NCBI GenBank assembly: GCA_039961675.1 | Contig: JABRWC010000078.1 | Coordinates: forward strand, 1-48,745 | Direction of reading: 5' to 3' | DNA from: JABRWC01 sp039961675 | GTDB taxonomy: Bacteria; Planctomycetota; Phycisphaerae; UBA1845; Fen-1342 | DNA: 48,745 bases | Shown: one piece after another, positions 33,279 through 40,862 of the stretch | How the letters are laid out: each line of letters starts with the position of its first letter | Position numbering within the stretch: position 1 is the first letter of the stretch | Position numbers and translations under genes: made by a program | Notes under the pieces: model-generated | Told to the model about the DNA's origin: nothing | Databases searched by the model: none | Seen by the model: only the letters and a program-made list of their open reading frames with translations

Positions 33279-33704
33279 ATGCCTTCCGCCCGAGTGCTCG
33301 ACGTCGGAAACTGCGATCCCGATCATGGGCTGATCCGCGGACTCATCGAAGGGCACTTCGACGCCGCCGTCGACCGCCGGATGTTCGTCCACGAAGCCAT
33401 CGACGCGATGCACAAGACGCGCTACGACCTCGTGCTGGTGAACCGGCAGATCTTCGCCGACCAGAGCGACGGGCTCGAACTCGTCCGCCGCGCCCGCTCC
33501 GAACCGGAACTCGACGGCGTCCCGATCATGATGGTCAGCAACTACGACGACGCGCAGCAGCGCGCCGTCGCGGCCGGCGCTGTGCACGGTTTCGGAAAGG
33601 CTCGGCTCGGCTCGGCGACCACGCTCGCGATTCTCGAACGGTACCTTCGCCGGCAGCCGGGAGGGCCCAGCACCGAAACGGCGGTGCGCAGGGTGAACAG
33701 TTGA
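33279..33704 (+). CDS. Receiver-like protein lacking the phospho-acceptor aspartate
   Basis: 141 residues with the length and strand pattern of a CheY-like receiver: RVLDVGNCDPDHGLIRGLIE, RYDLVLVNRQIF, ELDGVPIMMVSNYDD and GAVHGFGKARLG. The conserved Ser (S87) and Lys (K107) are present. The phospho-acceptor after DLVLV is Asn (N55) instead of Asp, and the N-terminal acidic pocket is reduced to N-C-D (11-13). It is thus probably a phosphorylation-independent pseudo-receiver. There is no output domain. AGGAG lies eight bases before ATG 33279. Its TGA overlaps the TTG start of btaB (TTGA), so the two are translationally coupled, tying this protein to betaine-lipid synthesis. Confidence 0.75.
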   Translation: MPSARVLDVGNCDPDHGLIRGLIEGHFDAAVDRRMFVHEAIDAMHKTRYDLVLVNRQIFADQSDGLELVRRARSEPELDGVPIMMVSNYDDAQQRAVAAGAVHGFGKARLGSATTLAILERYLRRQPGGPSTETAVRRVNS

Positions 33705-34315
33705 CAGCCACGTCCGTACAGCGTTTTTATCGCTACCACGCCCTGATTTACGACAGCACGCGCTGGGCGATCCTGCACGGCCGACGTCGCGCGGCCCGCG
33801 AGCTGGGCCTGCACCCGGACAGCCGCGTACTCGAGATCGGCTGCGGAACCGGGTTGAACTTCCGCTTCGCGCAAGAGTGGCTGGACCCGCGGCGCGGCGG
33901 GATCGTGGGGGTGGACTTCTCGGACGACATGCTGCGACGCGCCGAACGGCGGGTCGCGGCGCAGGGGTGGTCGAACGTGGAGCTGATACACGCGGATGCC
34001 ACGCGTCTGGACCTGGGTCGCACGTTCGACGCGGTGTTCTTCGCGTACAGCCTGACGATGATCCCGGACTGGCCGGCGGCGATCGAGCGGGCGGTTCGCC
34101 ACCTGCGCGTCGGCGGCCGGCTCGTGGTGCTGGACTTCGGGCGGTTTCAGGGCTGGGGCCCGCTCGGCCCGCTAATGCGCGCCTGGCTGCGGGCGAACCA
34201 CGTCGAGACGCTGCGGCCGTATGTGGAGGAGCTGCGCCGCGCGTTCCCCGACCTTCGCGTGCTGGACTGGCTCGGCGGCTACTGCTTCACCGCGGTCGGC
34301 CAGAGGAAGTCGTAA
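33701..34315 (+). CDS. btaB: BtaB-like SAM-dependent N-methyltransferase (betaine lipid synthesis)
   Basis: 204 residues, a class I methyltransferase: motif I VLEIGCGTGLN (43-53), the acidic strand IVGVDFSDDM, motif II region ELIHADATRLDLG, FDAVFFAYSLTMIPDW, and post-motif LRVGGRLVVLDFG. The N-terminal FYRYHALIYDSTRWAILHGR resembles the entry helix of BtaB and phosphatidylethanolamine N-methyltransferases of the PmtA/UbiE type. Specificity is taken from the neighbour: btaA begins two bases after the stop. BtaB trimethylates the homoserine head group made by BtaA to give DGTS. It starts at TTG 33701 with AGGGTGA upstream. Were btaA not adjacent, the call would be only 'class I methyltransferase'. 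Confidence 0.82.
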   Translation: MTATSVQRFYRYHALIYDSTRWAILHGRRRAARELGLHPDSRVLEIGCGTGLNFRFAQEWLDPRRGGIVGVDFSDDMLRRAERRVAAQGWSNVELIHADATRLDLGRTFDAVFFAYSLTMIPDWPAAIERAVRHLRVGGRLVVLDFGRFQGWGPLGPLMRAWLRANHVETLRPYVEELRRAFPDLRVLDWLGGYCFTAVGQRKS

Positions 34316-34317
34316 CG

Positions 34318-35562
34318 ATGCGCCACCAGGTGCTGGAATTGCCGGCCGGGCACAAGCGGCCGCTTACGGAGCGGCTGGTCTTTCACGGCATCGTGTTCAA
34401 CATGTCGTGGGAAGACCCCGAGATGGACCGGCGCGCGTTCCGACTCGCGCCCGACCGCGACACGGTGATCTCGATCAGCTCCGCCGGGTGCAACCCGCTG
34501 AACTTCCTGCGCCAGAGTCCGCGGCGGCTGATCTGCGTCGACGGCAACCCGGCACAGAACGCGGTGCTCGAGATCAAGCTGGCGGCGATCGAGACGCTGG
34601 ACTACCCGACTTTCTACGACATCTTCTCCGCCCGCGCGCCGTCGGTGGTGTGCCGCGTGTACCGCACACGCCTGCGGCCGAACATCTCGCCGCCCTCGCA
34701 GCGCTTCTGGGACGCCAACTTGTGGAAGCTGGCCCGAAACCTGTACGACTACGGGCGCATGGGGCTGTTCTGCCGGTTGCTGCGGCATGTGCTTACGCTC
34801 GTGGGCATCCCCCGACGTCGGCGGGAGGAGTTCTTCGAGTTGCGCTCGCTGGAAGAACAGCGCCGCTGGTACGAACGCTACGTGGTGCCGCGCGTCTGGG
34901 GTCCGGTCAGCAAGGCCCTGACGAACTTCCGGCCGTTCATGTACCTCGCCGGCGTCCACCCGCGGCAGTTCACGCTGGTCGATCGCCGGCACGACATGTA
35001 CGAGTACGTCAAGGAGCGCGTCGAGTACGCGCTTACGCAGGTGCCGATCTACGACAATTACTTCCTCAGCGCCGCGGTCACTGGGAAGATGCGAGGGACG
35101 CGCGTGCCGCCTTACCTGCTCGAGGAAAACTTCGAGACGCTCCGGCGGAACCTGGACCGGGTGCTGGTCGTGAACGGCTGGCTCGGGCCGTTCCTCGACA
35201 CGCAGCCCGCCGGGTCGATCAACCGTTTCAACCTGCTGGACATCTTCGATTGGATGCCCCCGGCGGTGCAGGAGGCGACGTGGCGCAGCGTACTGCGCGC
35301 CGCGGCGCCGGATTCAGTGATGATTTATCGCTCGGGCAGCTACAGCCTGGAGCCTCCCCCGGCGATCCGCGAGCGGCTCGTGCATCATCCGCGGCTGTCG
35401 CGGGAGCTCTTGGCGATCGACCGTTCGGCGACGTACGGCAGCTTCTACGTGTTCACGCTCGCCGGCGGAACGTCGTGGCTCAGTTCCGCGACCCGCGATG
35501 AGGCGGAAGTGGGGCGCCTGTCGGTGGCGGCATTGTCCGAAACGGCGACGGCGGCGTCGTAA
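34318..35562 (+). CDS. btaA: BtaA: S-adenosylmethionine:diacylglycerol 3-amino-3-carboxypropyltransferase
   Basis: 414 residues, the normal BtaA (DUF3419) length. It moves the 3-amino-3-carboxypropyl group of SAM onto diacylglycerol, the first step to the phosphorus-free betaine lipid DGTS. Recognisable segments: FHGIVFNMSWEDPEMDRRAF (about 23-42), VISISSAGCNPLNFL (the SAM-binding SAGCN motif), ICVDGNPAQNAVLEIKLAAI, and the central FWDANLWKLARNLYDYGRMG. The C-terminal half has RHDMYEYVKERVEYAL and NLLDIFDWMP. AGAGGAAG precedes ATG 34318. The last ~25 residues (Ala/Thr/Ser-rich) are not conserved in style. Together with btaB it should suffice for DGTS formation from diacylglycerol. Confidence 0.92.
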   Translation: MRHQVLELPAGHKRPLTERLVFHGIVFNMSWEDPEMDRRAFRLAPDRDTVISISSAGCNPLNFLRQSPRRLICVDGNPAQNAVLEIKLAAIETLDYPTFYDIFSARAPSVVCRVYRTRLRPNISPPSQRFWDANLWKLARNLYDYGRMGLFCRLLRHVLTLVGIPRRRREEFFELRSLEEQRRWYERYVVPRVWGPVSKALTNFRPFMYLAGVHPRQFTLVDRRHDMYEYVKERVEYALTQVPIYDNYFLSAAVTGKMRGTRVPPYLLEENFETLRRNLDRVLVVNGWLGPFLDTQPAGSINRFNLLDIFDWMPPAVQEATWRSVLRAAAPDSVMIYRSGSYSLEPPPAIRERLVHHPRLSRELLAIDRSATYGSFYVFTLAGGTSWLSSATRDEAEVGRLSVAALSETATAAS

Positions 35563-35663
35563 GGCGGCGGCGCGGTCGGCCGGCACCGGCGCGGATGGCA
35601 CGCTCCTGGCTCGGATAGGCGGCTGAATTCAAGAGGCACTCGTTGCAGCATGGAGGAACGCCG

Positions 35664-37070
35664 ATGATGCCTTTGCGAGGCGCGCGGATCGTATTTGTCG
35701 CAACGCCGCTGATTCTCGCGGCAGGTCGGGCTTTCGCCCAGACGATCGACCATCCGCGGCTGGTAGTGGAGCCGGTGGTCGACGGACTGTCGCTGCCAAC
35801 GGCGATGGAATTCATCGCGCCGGATGATTTCCTGGTCGGCGAGAAGAACAGCGGCTGCGTCAAGCGCGCCACGAACCGCGTCGTCACGGGCGTCGTTCTG
35901 GACCTGCCGGTCGCCAACGAGGCCACGCGCGGGCTGCTTGGCATGGCCCTGCACCCGGACTTCGCCCACAACGGTTACGTGTACGTGTTCTATTCGCGCG
36001 CCGAGAGCGACGGAGGCACGTGGCTGGAGAACCGCGTCTCTCGCTTCACCTGGACGGGCGACGGTCTCGACCCCGTTTCCGAGCTGGTGATCGCGCGGTT
36101 CGCGTCCGACGCCGCGCAGAACACGGCGCCCGCTTGCGAGGGCGGCGCGATCCGTTTCGGACCGGACGGCAAACTGTACGGCTGCATCGGCGACCTCGGC
36201 CGCGGGGGCTTTGAGAACCCGCGCGTCGAGCAGAATTCCGATTGGCAAGTGTCGGCGAACTCCGGCGGCATCTTCCGGCTAAACGACGATGGCAGCGTGC
36301 CGGGCGACAACCCATTCGCGTCGCACGCGGACGAGGCTTTGCACCGTTTCTTCAGCTACGGCGTCCGCAACACGTACGGGCTGGACTTCGATCCCTTCAC
36401 TGCGGCGCTATGGGCGACGGAGAACGGGCCGGACGTGTTCGACGAGGTCAACCGCGTGCGGGCCGGCATGAACAGCGGCTGGCTGAAAATCATGGGGCCG
36501 GACGAGCGCGACGCGCTGTTCGAAAAGAACGAGTACACGGCGTTCGACGCGGGCGACCTGGTGCAACTCGCCGGCTCGCACTACGCCGATCCGAAGCTGA
36601 GCTTCTTTCAGCCGGTGGGACTGACGGCGCTGCTGTTCATCGACAGCCCGCGGTTCCCATGCGACCTCCAGGGGCGCATGCTGATCGGCGATGCGAACAC
36701 CGGGCAGCTCTATCTGCTCACGCTCGACGCTGCGCGCGACGGGTTCGTGCTGCCGCCGGGACTTGAGGATCTCGTCGCGGACTCGCCCCAGGAGCGGCAA
36801 TCGCTGGTCTTCGGCGGCGGATGGGGCGTCACGACCGATCTGCAATTCGGTCCCGACGGTGACCTGTACCAGGTGTCGCTCTCGCGCGGCGGCGTGTACC
36901 GGATTCGGCCCACCGGCCCGCGCGCCGATCTGTCGGGCGACGGCGTCGTGGGGCTGGCCGATCTCCAGCAACTCCTGGCGGCGTTCCACTACAGCGCGGC
37001 GGGCGACCTCGACTGCGACGGCGACACGGACCTGGCGGACCTCTCTGCTTTGCTCAGCGAGTTTCCCTAG
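35664..37070 (+). CDS. Secreted PQQ-dependent sugar dehydrogenase-like (GSDH) protein with a dockerin
   Basis: 468 residues. A signal peptide ends FAQ (about 26). A six-blade beta-propeller of the glucose/sorbosone dehydrogenase class follows: VVDGLSLPTAMEFIAPDDFL, GLLGMALHPDFAHNGYVYVFYSR, GGAIRFGPDGKLYGCIGD, YGVRNTYGLDFDPFTAALWATENGPDVFDEVN and QFGPDGDLYQVSLSRGGVYRI. Oxidation of a sugar or alcohol with PQQ is plausible, but the family includes non-enzymatic members. The C-terminus has two dockerin-type repeats (ADLSGDGVVGLADLQQLLAA, GDLDCDGDTDLADLSALLSE). ATG 35664 has GGAGG seven bases upstream. The stop TAG is the first part of a MITE-like repeat (CTAGTGTCCTGT). Confidence 0.85.
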   Translation: MMPLRGARIVFVATPLILAAGRAFAQTIDHPRLVVEPVVDGLSLPTAMEFIAPDDFLVGEKNSGCVKRATNRVVTGVVLDLPVANEATRGLLGMALHPDFAHNGYVYVFYSRAESDGGTWLENRVSRFTWTGDGLDPVSELVIARFASDAAQNTAPACEGGAIRFGPDGKLYGCIGDLGRGGFENPRVEQNSDWQVSANSGGIFRLNDDGSVPGDNPFASHADEALHRFFSYGVRNTYGLDFDPFTAALWATENGPDVFDEVNRVRAGMNSGWLKIMGPDERDALFEKNEYTAFDAGDLVQLAGSHYADPKLSFFQPVGLTALLFIDSPRFPCDLQGRMLIGDANTGQLYLLTLDAARDGFVLPPGLEDLVADSPQERQSLVFGGGWGVTTDLQFGPDGDLYQVSLSRGGVYRIRPTGPRADLSGDGVVGLADLQQLLAAFHYSAAGDLDCDGDTDLADLSALLSEFP

Positions 37071-37188
37071 TGTCCTGTGTCTGGAATTCGCGGCATAATT
37101 CCGTGGACGGCGCACCACTGGTTCGCCACGCAAAGCAGAGCTTTGCGCTCACCAACTCTTAGGACGAATTTGTGAGACAGGACACTAG
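37067..37188 (-). repeat. MITE-like dispersed repeat, copy 3 (inverted)
   Basis: 122 bases with CTAGTGTCCTGT at the left and ACAGGACACTAG at the right, giving perfect 12-bp terminal inverted repeats bounded by CTAG. Read on the minus strand it matches copy 2 almost throughout, including the inner GCAAAGCTCTGCTTTGC hairpin. The left CTAG contains the stop codon of the sugar dehydrogenase-like gene. Confidence 0.88.
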
Positions 37189-37190
37189 CG

Positions 37191-37300
37191 ATCTGTCTCA
37201 GAAATTCGCAGCACGATTCCGGGGACGGTAACTCTGCGGTTCGCCACGCAAAGCAGAGCTTTGCGCTCATCGACTATCAGGACGTGTTTGTGAGACAGGG
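37191..37300 (-). repeat. MITE-like dispersed repeat, copy 4 (inverted, adjacent to copy 3)
   Basis: A diverged copy in the same orientation as copy 3 and only a few bases from it. Ends are CTGTCTCAGAAATTCG and its partner TTTGTGAGACAG. The inner CACGCAAAGCAGAGCTTTGC segment is kept. The terminal CTAG has been lost at both ends. The pair forms a tandem array after the sugar dehydrogenase-like gene. Confidence 0.85.
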
Positions 37301-37451
37301 CTTTGGGATTGGCGCGCCAGGCGCAACGGCGTTGAATCGCGACGCTGAAGCGGGTGACGATCGCGTTCGATCCGGGCCGCGCGTGTCAGCAAGCGGGGAC
37401 GTTGGCAGTACCGCGGTGAGCGATGCACGCTTGCGAACTCTCACGCCGTTA

Positions 37452-37500
37452 CCCCGCTTTCTCACGATCGCGGCTCGGATGGGCACGATCGCCGCTCGGG
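37452..37500. repeat. Dispersed repeat family B, with a short internal duplication
   Basis: CCCCGCTTTCT-N6-CGCGGCTCGG at 37452-37478 matches 40630-40658 at 24 of 29 positions. ACGATCGCGGCTCGGATGGG (from 37464) is followed at once by a second, partly matching ACGATCGCCGCTCGGG. The rest of the 37301-37551 gap contains nothing recognisable. Confidence 0.5.
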
Positions 37501-37551
37501 CTAACGCGTGCTCGTGAATGGCCATTCACACCTGTTGGCGAACGCAGGCCG

Positions 37552-38097
37552 TCAGCTCGTCCGCAGCCGCTTCGCGATCGCGACCGCGCGCTGGTAGTCG
37601 TCGGCGCTGAAGAAGACCAGGATCACTCGCTCGACCGGCGTGCCGCGAGTCAGAGCTTCATGTACAGTGCGGAGCGCTACTTCCGTCGCTGCCTCGAAGG
37701 GGTATCCGTAGATTCCCGTACTGATCGCCGGAAAGGCGATGCTGCGCGCCCCGTTCTCCGCCGCGACTTCCAGCGACCGGCGATAGCACGATGCCAGCAG
37801 TTGCGGCTCGCCGTGCCGTCCATCGCGGTACACCGGTCCGACGGTGTGAACGATGAACTTCGCCGGCAGCCGAAACCCCGGCGTGATCTTTGCGTCGCCC
37901 GTCGCGCAACCGCCGAGCATCCGGCACGCGGCCCGCAAATCGTCGCGGCCGGCCGCGCGATGGATCGCGCCGTCCACGCCGCCGCCGCCGGCGAGCGCCG
38001 AATTGGCCGCGTTGACGAGCGCGTCGACGGTAAGGCGGGTAATGTCGCCTTGCGTGATTTCAATTCGGCTCCAGGCGCCGAGCACAGCTCTCACCAT
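37552..38097 (-). CDS. Macrodomain protein, O-acetyl-ADP-ribose deacetylase (YmdB-like)
   Basis: 181 residues, one MacroD-type domain. IEITQGDITRLTVDALVNAA opens it. NSALAGGGGVDGAIHRAAG is the ADP-ribose loop with the catalytic Asp after GGGGV. FIVHTVGPVY, CYRRSLEVAAENGARSIAFP and AISTGIYGYPFEAATEVAL follow. It should hydrolyse O-acetyl-ADP-ribose and remove mono-ADP-ribose from proteins or nucleic acids in the cytoplasm. ATG 38097 has AAGGGAAGG just upstream, somewhat close. The exporter gene behind it is on the same strand, 61 bases away, with no functional link evident. Confidence 0.93.
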   Translation of the reverse strand: MVRAVLGAWSRIEITQGDITRLTVDALVNAANSALAGGGGVDGAIHRAAGRDDLRAACRMLGGCATGDAKITPGFRLPAKFIVHTVGPVYRDGRHGEPQLLASCYRRSLEVAAENGARSIAFPAISTGIYGYPFEAATEVALRTVHEALTRGTPVERVILVFFSADDYQRAVAIAKRLRTS

Positions 38098-38158
38098 CCT
38101 TCCCTTCGCCGCGGCCGCGGTGCGACGAGTCGGCGCATGGGTCGGCCGCTGGTCCGGC

Positions 38159-38893
38159 TCAGCCCCGAACGATCAGCAGCACGCCCGCGACCACCATTGT
38201 CAGCTCGATGACGACGACGAATGCGCGTTCGCTCAAGGCGTCCAACGCGCGCTTGCCCAGCCACGAACCGGCAATCATGCACGGCGCGAGGCCGAGGCCC
38301 GAGACCAGTACACCCGGCGACAGCAGCGATGCGGAGCCGTACGCGACGAGCTTGAACACGTGCGTGACCACCGTGGCGGCCGCCTCCGTCCCGATGTACG
38401 CGGCCTTCGTCAATCCGTACGCCAGAAAGAACGGCGCCGTCACAGGCCCCGTACTGCCGAACAGCGCCGAAAGCAGCGAGGCCCCAGCGCCTACGCCGGC
38501 GAAGCCGCGAGCGGACGGCTTCGGGTATCGTCCGCCCCCCAGCCGCCGATACGCAACGACGCCGATCAGGAAAACCCCGACGCCGCGCGTCAGCCACGCC
38601 AACGGCGCGGTGGAAAATGCCGCGCCTCCCAGGAGCGCCAGCGGAACGGCCCCGACCGAATACCAGGCAACGATGCGGCGATCCACCTCGGCGCGGTTCA
38701 GCCACACCCGTGAGCCGTTTCCCACGAGCTGGGCCAGCGTCAGGATCGGAACCGCGTCCCGAACGCCGAACACCCATACCAGAACGGGCAGCAGCAGCAC
38801 GGCACCACCGAAGCCCGCGACCGCGGCGACGGCGGATGCGATCAGGGCGCTTGCGCCGAGGATCGTCACGTGCAGGAGGTCGAATCCTTCCAA
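38159..38893 (-). CDS. TauE/SafE-family permease (sulfite exporter-like)
   Basis: About 244 residues with seven or eight hydrophobic segments. SALIASAVAAVAGFGGAVLLLPVLVWVFGV is the first TauE/SafE repeat, and GVGAGASLLSALFGSTGPVTAPFFLAYGL with the GSTGP turn is the second. The family exports or imports organosulfur compounds and other anions; the substrate here is unknown. The start is uncertain. TTG 38893 gives the usual family length. The frame extends to a TTG at 38998 without a signal, and GTG 38869 is also possible. None has a strong ribosome-binding site. Confidence 0.85.
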   Translation of the reverse strand: MEGFDLLHVTILGASALIASAVAAVAGFGGAVLLLPVLVWVFGVRDAVPILTLAQLVGNGSRVWLNRAEVDRRIVAWYSVGAVPLALLGGAAFSTAPLAWLTRGVGVFLIGVVAYRRLGGGRYPKPSARGFAGVGAGASLLSALFGSTGPVTAPFFLAYGLTKAAYIGTEAAATVVTHVFKLVAYGSASLLSPGVLVSGLGLAPCMIAGSWLGKRALDALSERAFVVVIELTMVVAGVLLIVRG

Positions 38894-39081
38894 CGGCCCA
38901 CCGTTTCGGTAAGCGTGTCCGAAACTCGCTCCACGCCTGCCATCAGGCGAGCGTGCGCACGCCCGGCAGTGATCGGGCGCGGCGTCGCGGGGTATCAATG
39001 ACCCGCGAATCCGCGCCGGGCCGACTTCCGGAAGCGATACAATGGTACCGGCGACAGACGCCGCCCTGTGGAGATGCGGCC

Positions 39082-40182
39082 ATGATCTCGCTCGTGATGT
39101 CGTTGCTCGCGGCCATGCTTGCTCCCGACCAGATTCGGGCGTTGACCGACGCCCTCTACGCTCCGTCGGATGTGGCGGTTCGCGAACTGCCGGCGGATGC
39201 GGCCGAATTTGCCGCGCCTATGGAAGCGGAGCCGTACGTCGTCGCGCTGCCGTCGGACGATTACGCCGCGTACGAGCCAGGAATCTACGAACCCGCGTAT
39301 GACTCCACGGCGCTCTACGATTGGTACGTGTACAGCGGTGGAGCCGCTACGGCGTATTCGACGTACAGCTACTACGGCGGCACGTACCCGCTGGGAACCT
39401 GCGGCCCGTCGGGCATCGTCTTCGTCCAGCCGCCGCGCTATGCGTCATGCTGCGACTCCTACCGCGCGTACGGCTATCACGCCTCTGGCTGCGGACATCG
39501 GTACTCATATTCCCGACCGCCGTGCGATGACCGGGATCATCGGCGGATCGCGCTGCGCGGTCCGAGCTACGCCGGTGATCCGCGCGGGTTTGATCGCCGG
39601 CCGGTCGGCCGCGCCGACGGCGACCGCCGCTACTACCCATCGCCGCAGGAGCGCGGGCCGGACTTCGGCCGGCCGTACCCGACGTACGGCGGGCGGGTCA
39701 GCGGCGCGCCGCGGCAGAGTTGGAACACGATTCGCTTTGGGGGAGGTTCAAACCCCATCCGAGGCGACTCGAATCCCGGAAGGTCGCATTTGTCCGGGCT
39801 GCGCTCGAACGGGATTGGGAGCATGATTCGCTGGGCGGCGCCTGCGACCCAGCGAGACGTGCGAGGAACGCTTCGGTCTCAGCCGGGTGCTCCGCGTAAC
39901 TCAAGTGCCGCCCTCCAGCCGCAGCCCGTCCAGCAGCGCAGTGGGAACGGCGGCGTGCGGCCGCAGTCCGCCTCGCCGCGGAACGCAAGTCAGAGCGTGC
40001 GTCCGCAGCCGACGCGCGTCCCGCGCGCCGAGCCGCGGGCGATGAACACAATCTCACGCTCGCAGTCGGCTGCGGGCGGACGCGGTTCGTCGCCGTCGGC
40101 TGGATCGAGCCGCGCATCGGGCGGCTCCGGACGCGCGGCGAGCGGCTCGGGGCGCTCATCGGGCGGGTCTCGCCGGCCGTAA
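39082..40182 (+). CDS. Low-complexity Tyr/Arg/Ser/Pro-rich exported protein
   Basis: 366 residues. A short hydrophobic start (MISLVMSLLAAMLAP) may be a signal or anchor. An Asp/Tyr/Ala-rich part (EPYVVALPSDDYAAYEPGIY) is followed by a Tyr-rich stretch (YSTYSYYGGTYPLG) with several Cys (CCDSYRAYGYHASGCGHRYS). Then comes an Arg/Asp/Tyr-rich region, and finally a long disordered tail with imperfect repeats of SxPRNxSxxxxPQP and a Gly/Ser/Arg end. No enzyme domain is visible. Composition suggests an envelope or matrix protein, perhaps cross-linked through Tyr. GGAGA lies eight bases before ATG 39082. The function is unknown. Confidence 0.65.
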   Translation: MISLVMSLLAAMLAPDQIRALTDALYAPSDVAVRELPADAAEFAAPMEAEPYVVALPSDDYAAYEPGIYEPAYDSTALYDWYVYSGGAATAYSTYSYYGGTYPLGTCGPSGIVFVQPPRYASCCDSYRAYGYHASGCGHRYSYSRPPCDDRDHRRIALRGPSYAGDPRGFDRRPVGRADGDRRYYPSPQERGPDFGRPYPTYGGRVSGAPRQSWNTIRFGGGSNPIRGDSNPGRSHLSGLRSNGIGSMIRWAAPATQRDVRGTLRSQPGAPRNSSAALQPQPVQQRSGNGGVRPQSASPRNASQSVRPQPTRVPRAEPRAMNTISRSQSAAGGRGSSPSAGSSRASGGSGRAASGSGRSSGGSRRP

Positions 40183-40374
40183 TCGCGACGCGTGGGCGCG
40201 CGACGCGCAGGTGTGCCCCGTGCATTCGCGACGCGTCCACCCGCGGATGGCGCCATTGGACGGCGCGACCCGGATTCGCTAGACTCCGGCGGAATTCCAA
40301 GGGCGGATTTCGGGTCCGCGAGGGCGCCTGGCGCGCTTGAGCCGGCTCCCAGTCCGCATCGGAATTTCAACGCC

Positions 40375-40461
40375 GGAGAGGTGCCGGAGTGGCCGATCGG
40401 GCCGGTTTCGAAAACCGGTGTACCCTTTTGGGTACCGGGAGTTCGAATCTCCCCCTCTCCG
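40375..40461 (+). tRNA. tRNA-Ser(CGA)
   Basis: 87 bases. The acceptor stem GGAGAGG pairs with CCTCTCC, followed by discriminator G. The D-arm region reads TGCCGGAGTGGCCGATCGGG. The anticodon arm is CCGGT-TTCGAAA-ACCGG, so the anticodon is CGA (codon UCG). The long variable arm TACCC-TTTT-GGGTA is typical of tRNA-Ser. The T-arm is GGGAG-TTCGAAT-CTCCC. CCA is not encoded (GCTT follows). Confidence 0.95.
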
Positions 40462-40862
40462 CTTGAGAATCAACGGGCCTCGGCCGCGCCTTAGTCGACA
40501 GGGGGCGTCGAGGCCCGCGACATTCTCTTCCCTGCCGCGCCGCATGCGGCTGGCGCGGCCGGATCCGACGCGCGCTTGGCGACTGTCAACGGCTCCGAGC
40601 GCTGCCGACAGTCCCGCCCTGGCCGCAATCCCCGCTTTCTGATGGTCGCGGTTCGGGTCCGAATACGCTGCGTTTTTCAAGAGGCGCTGCACTGGGGCGG
40701 TCTTCATCGGTTCATAGCGCGGGCCGAGCGTGGGAGACGATTCGCGCAGTCCCCCACCGCGCGCTGAAACGGCTTTAGAATTTGCCCAATGCAGCGGACG
40801 TTCGGTGCATGGCGCAATCGCGCCGCCGCGCCGACGCCGACTCATCGCAGCAGGAGCGTTCC
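40462..40862. other. Spacer between tRNA-Ser and the OPT transporter gene, with a family-B repeat
   Basis: No gene was recognised. CCCCGCTTTCTGATGGTCGC and the following bases (40630-40658) are a copy of the family-B repeat at 37452. No integrase or attachment-like duplication of the tRNA 3' end was noticed. ATG 40809 and TTG 40782 are in frame with the transporter but have no ribosome-binding site. Confidence 0.5.

Noticed and set aside
40375..40862. tRNA-Ser as an integration site of a genomic island
   Set aside because: No integrase gene and no repeated tRNA 3' end were found on either side.
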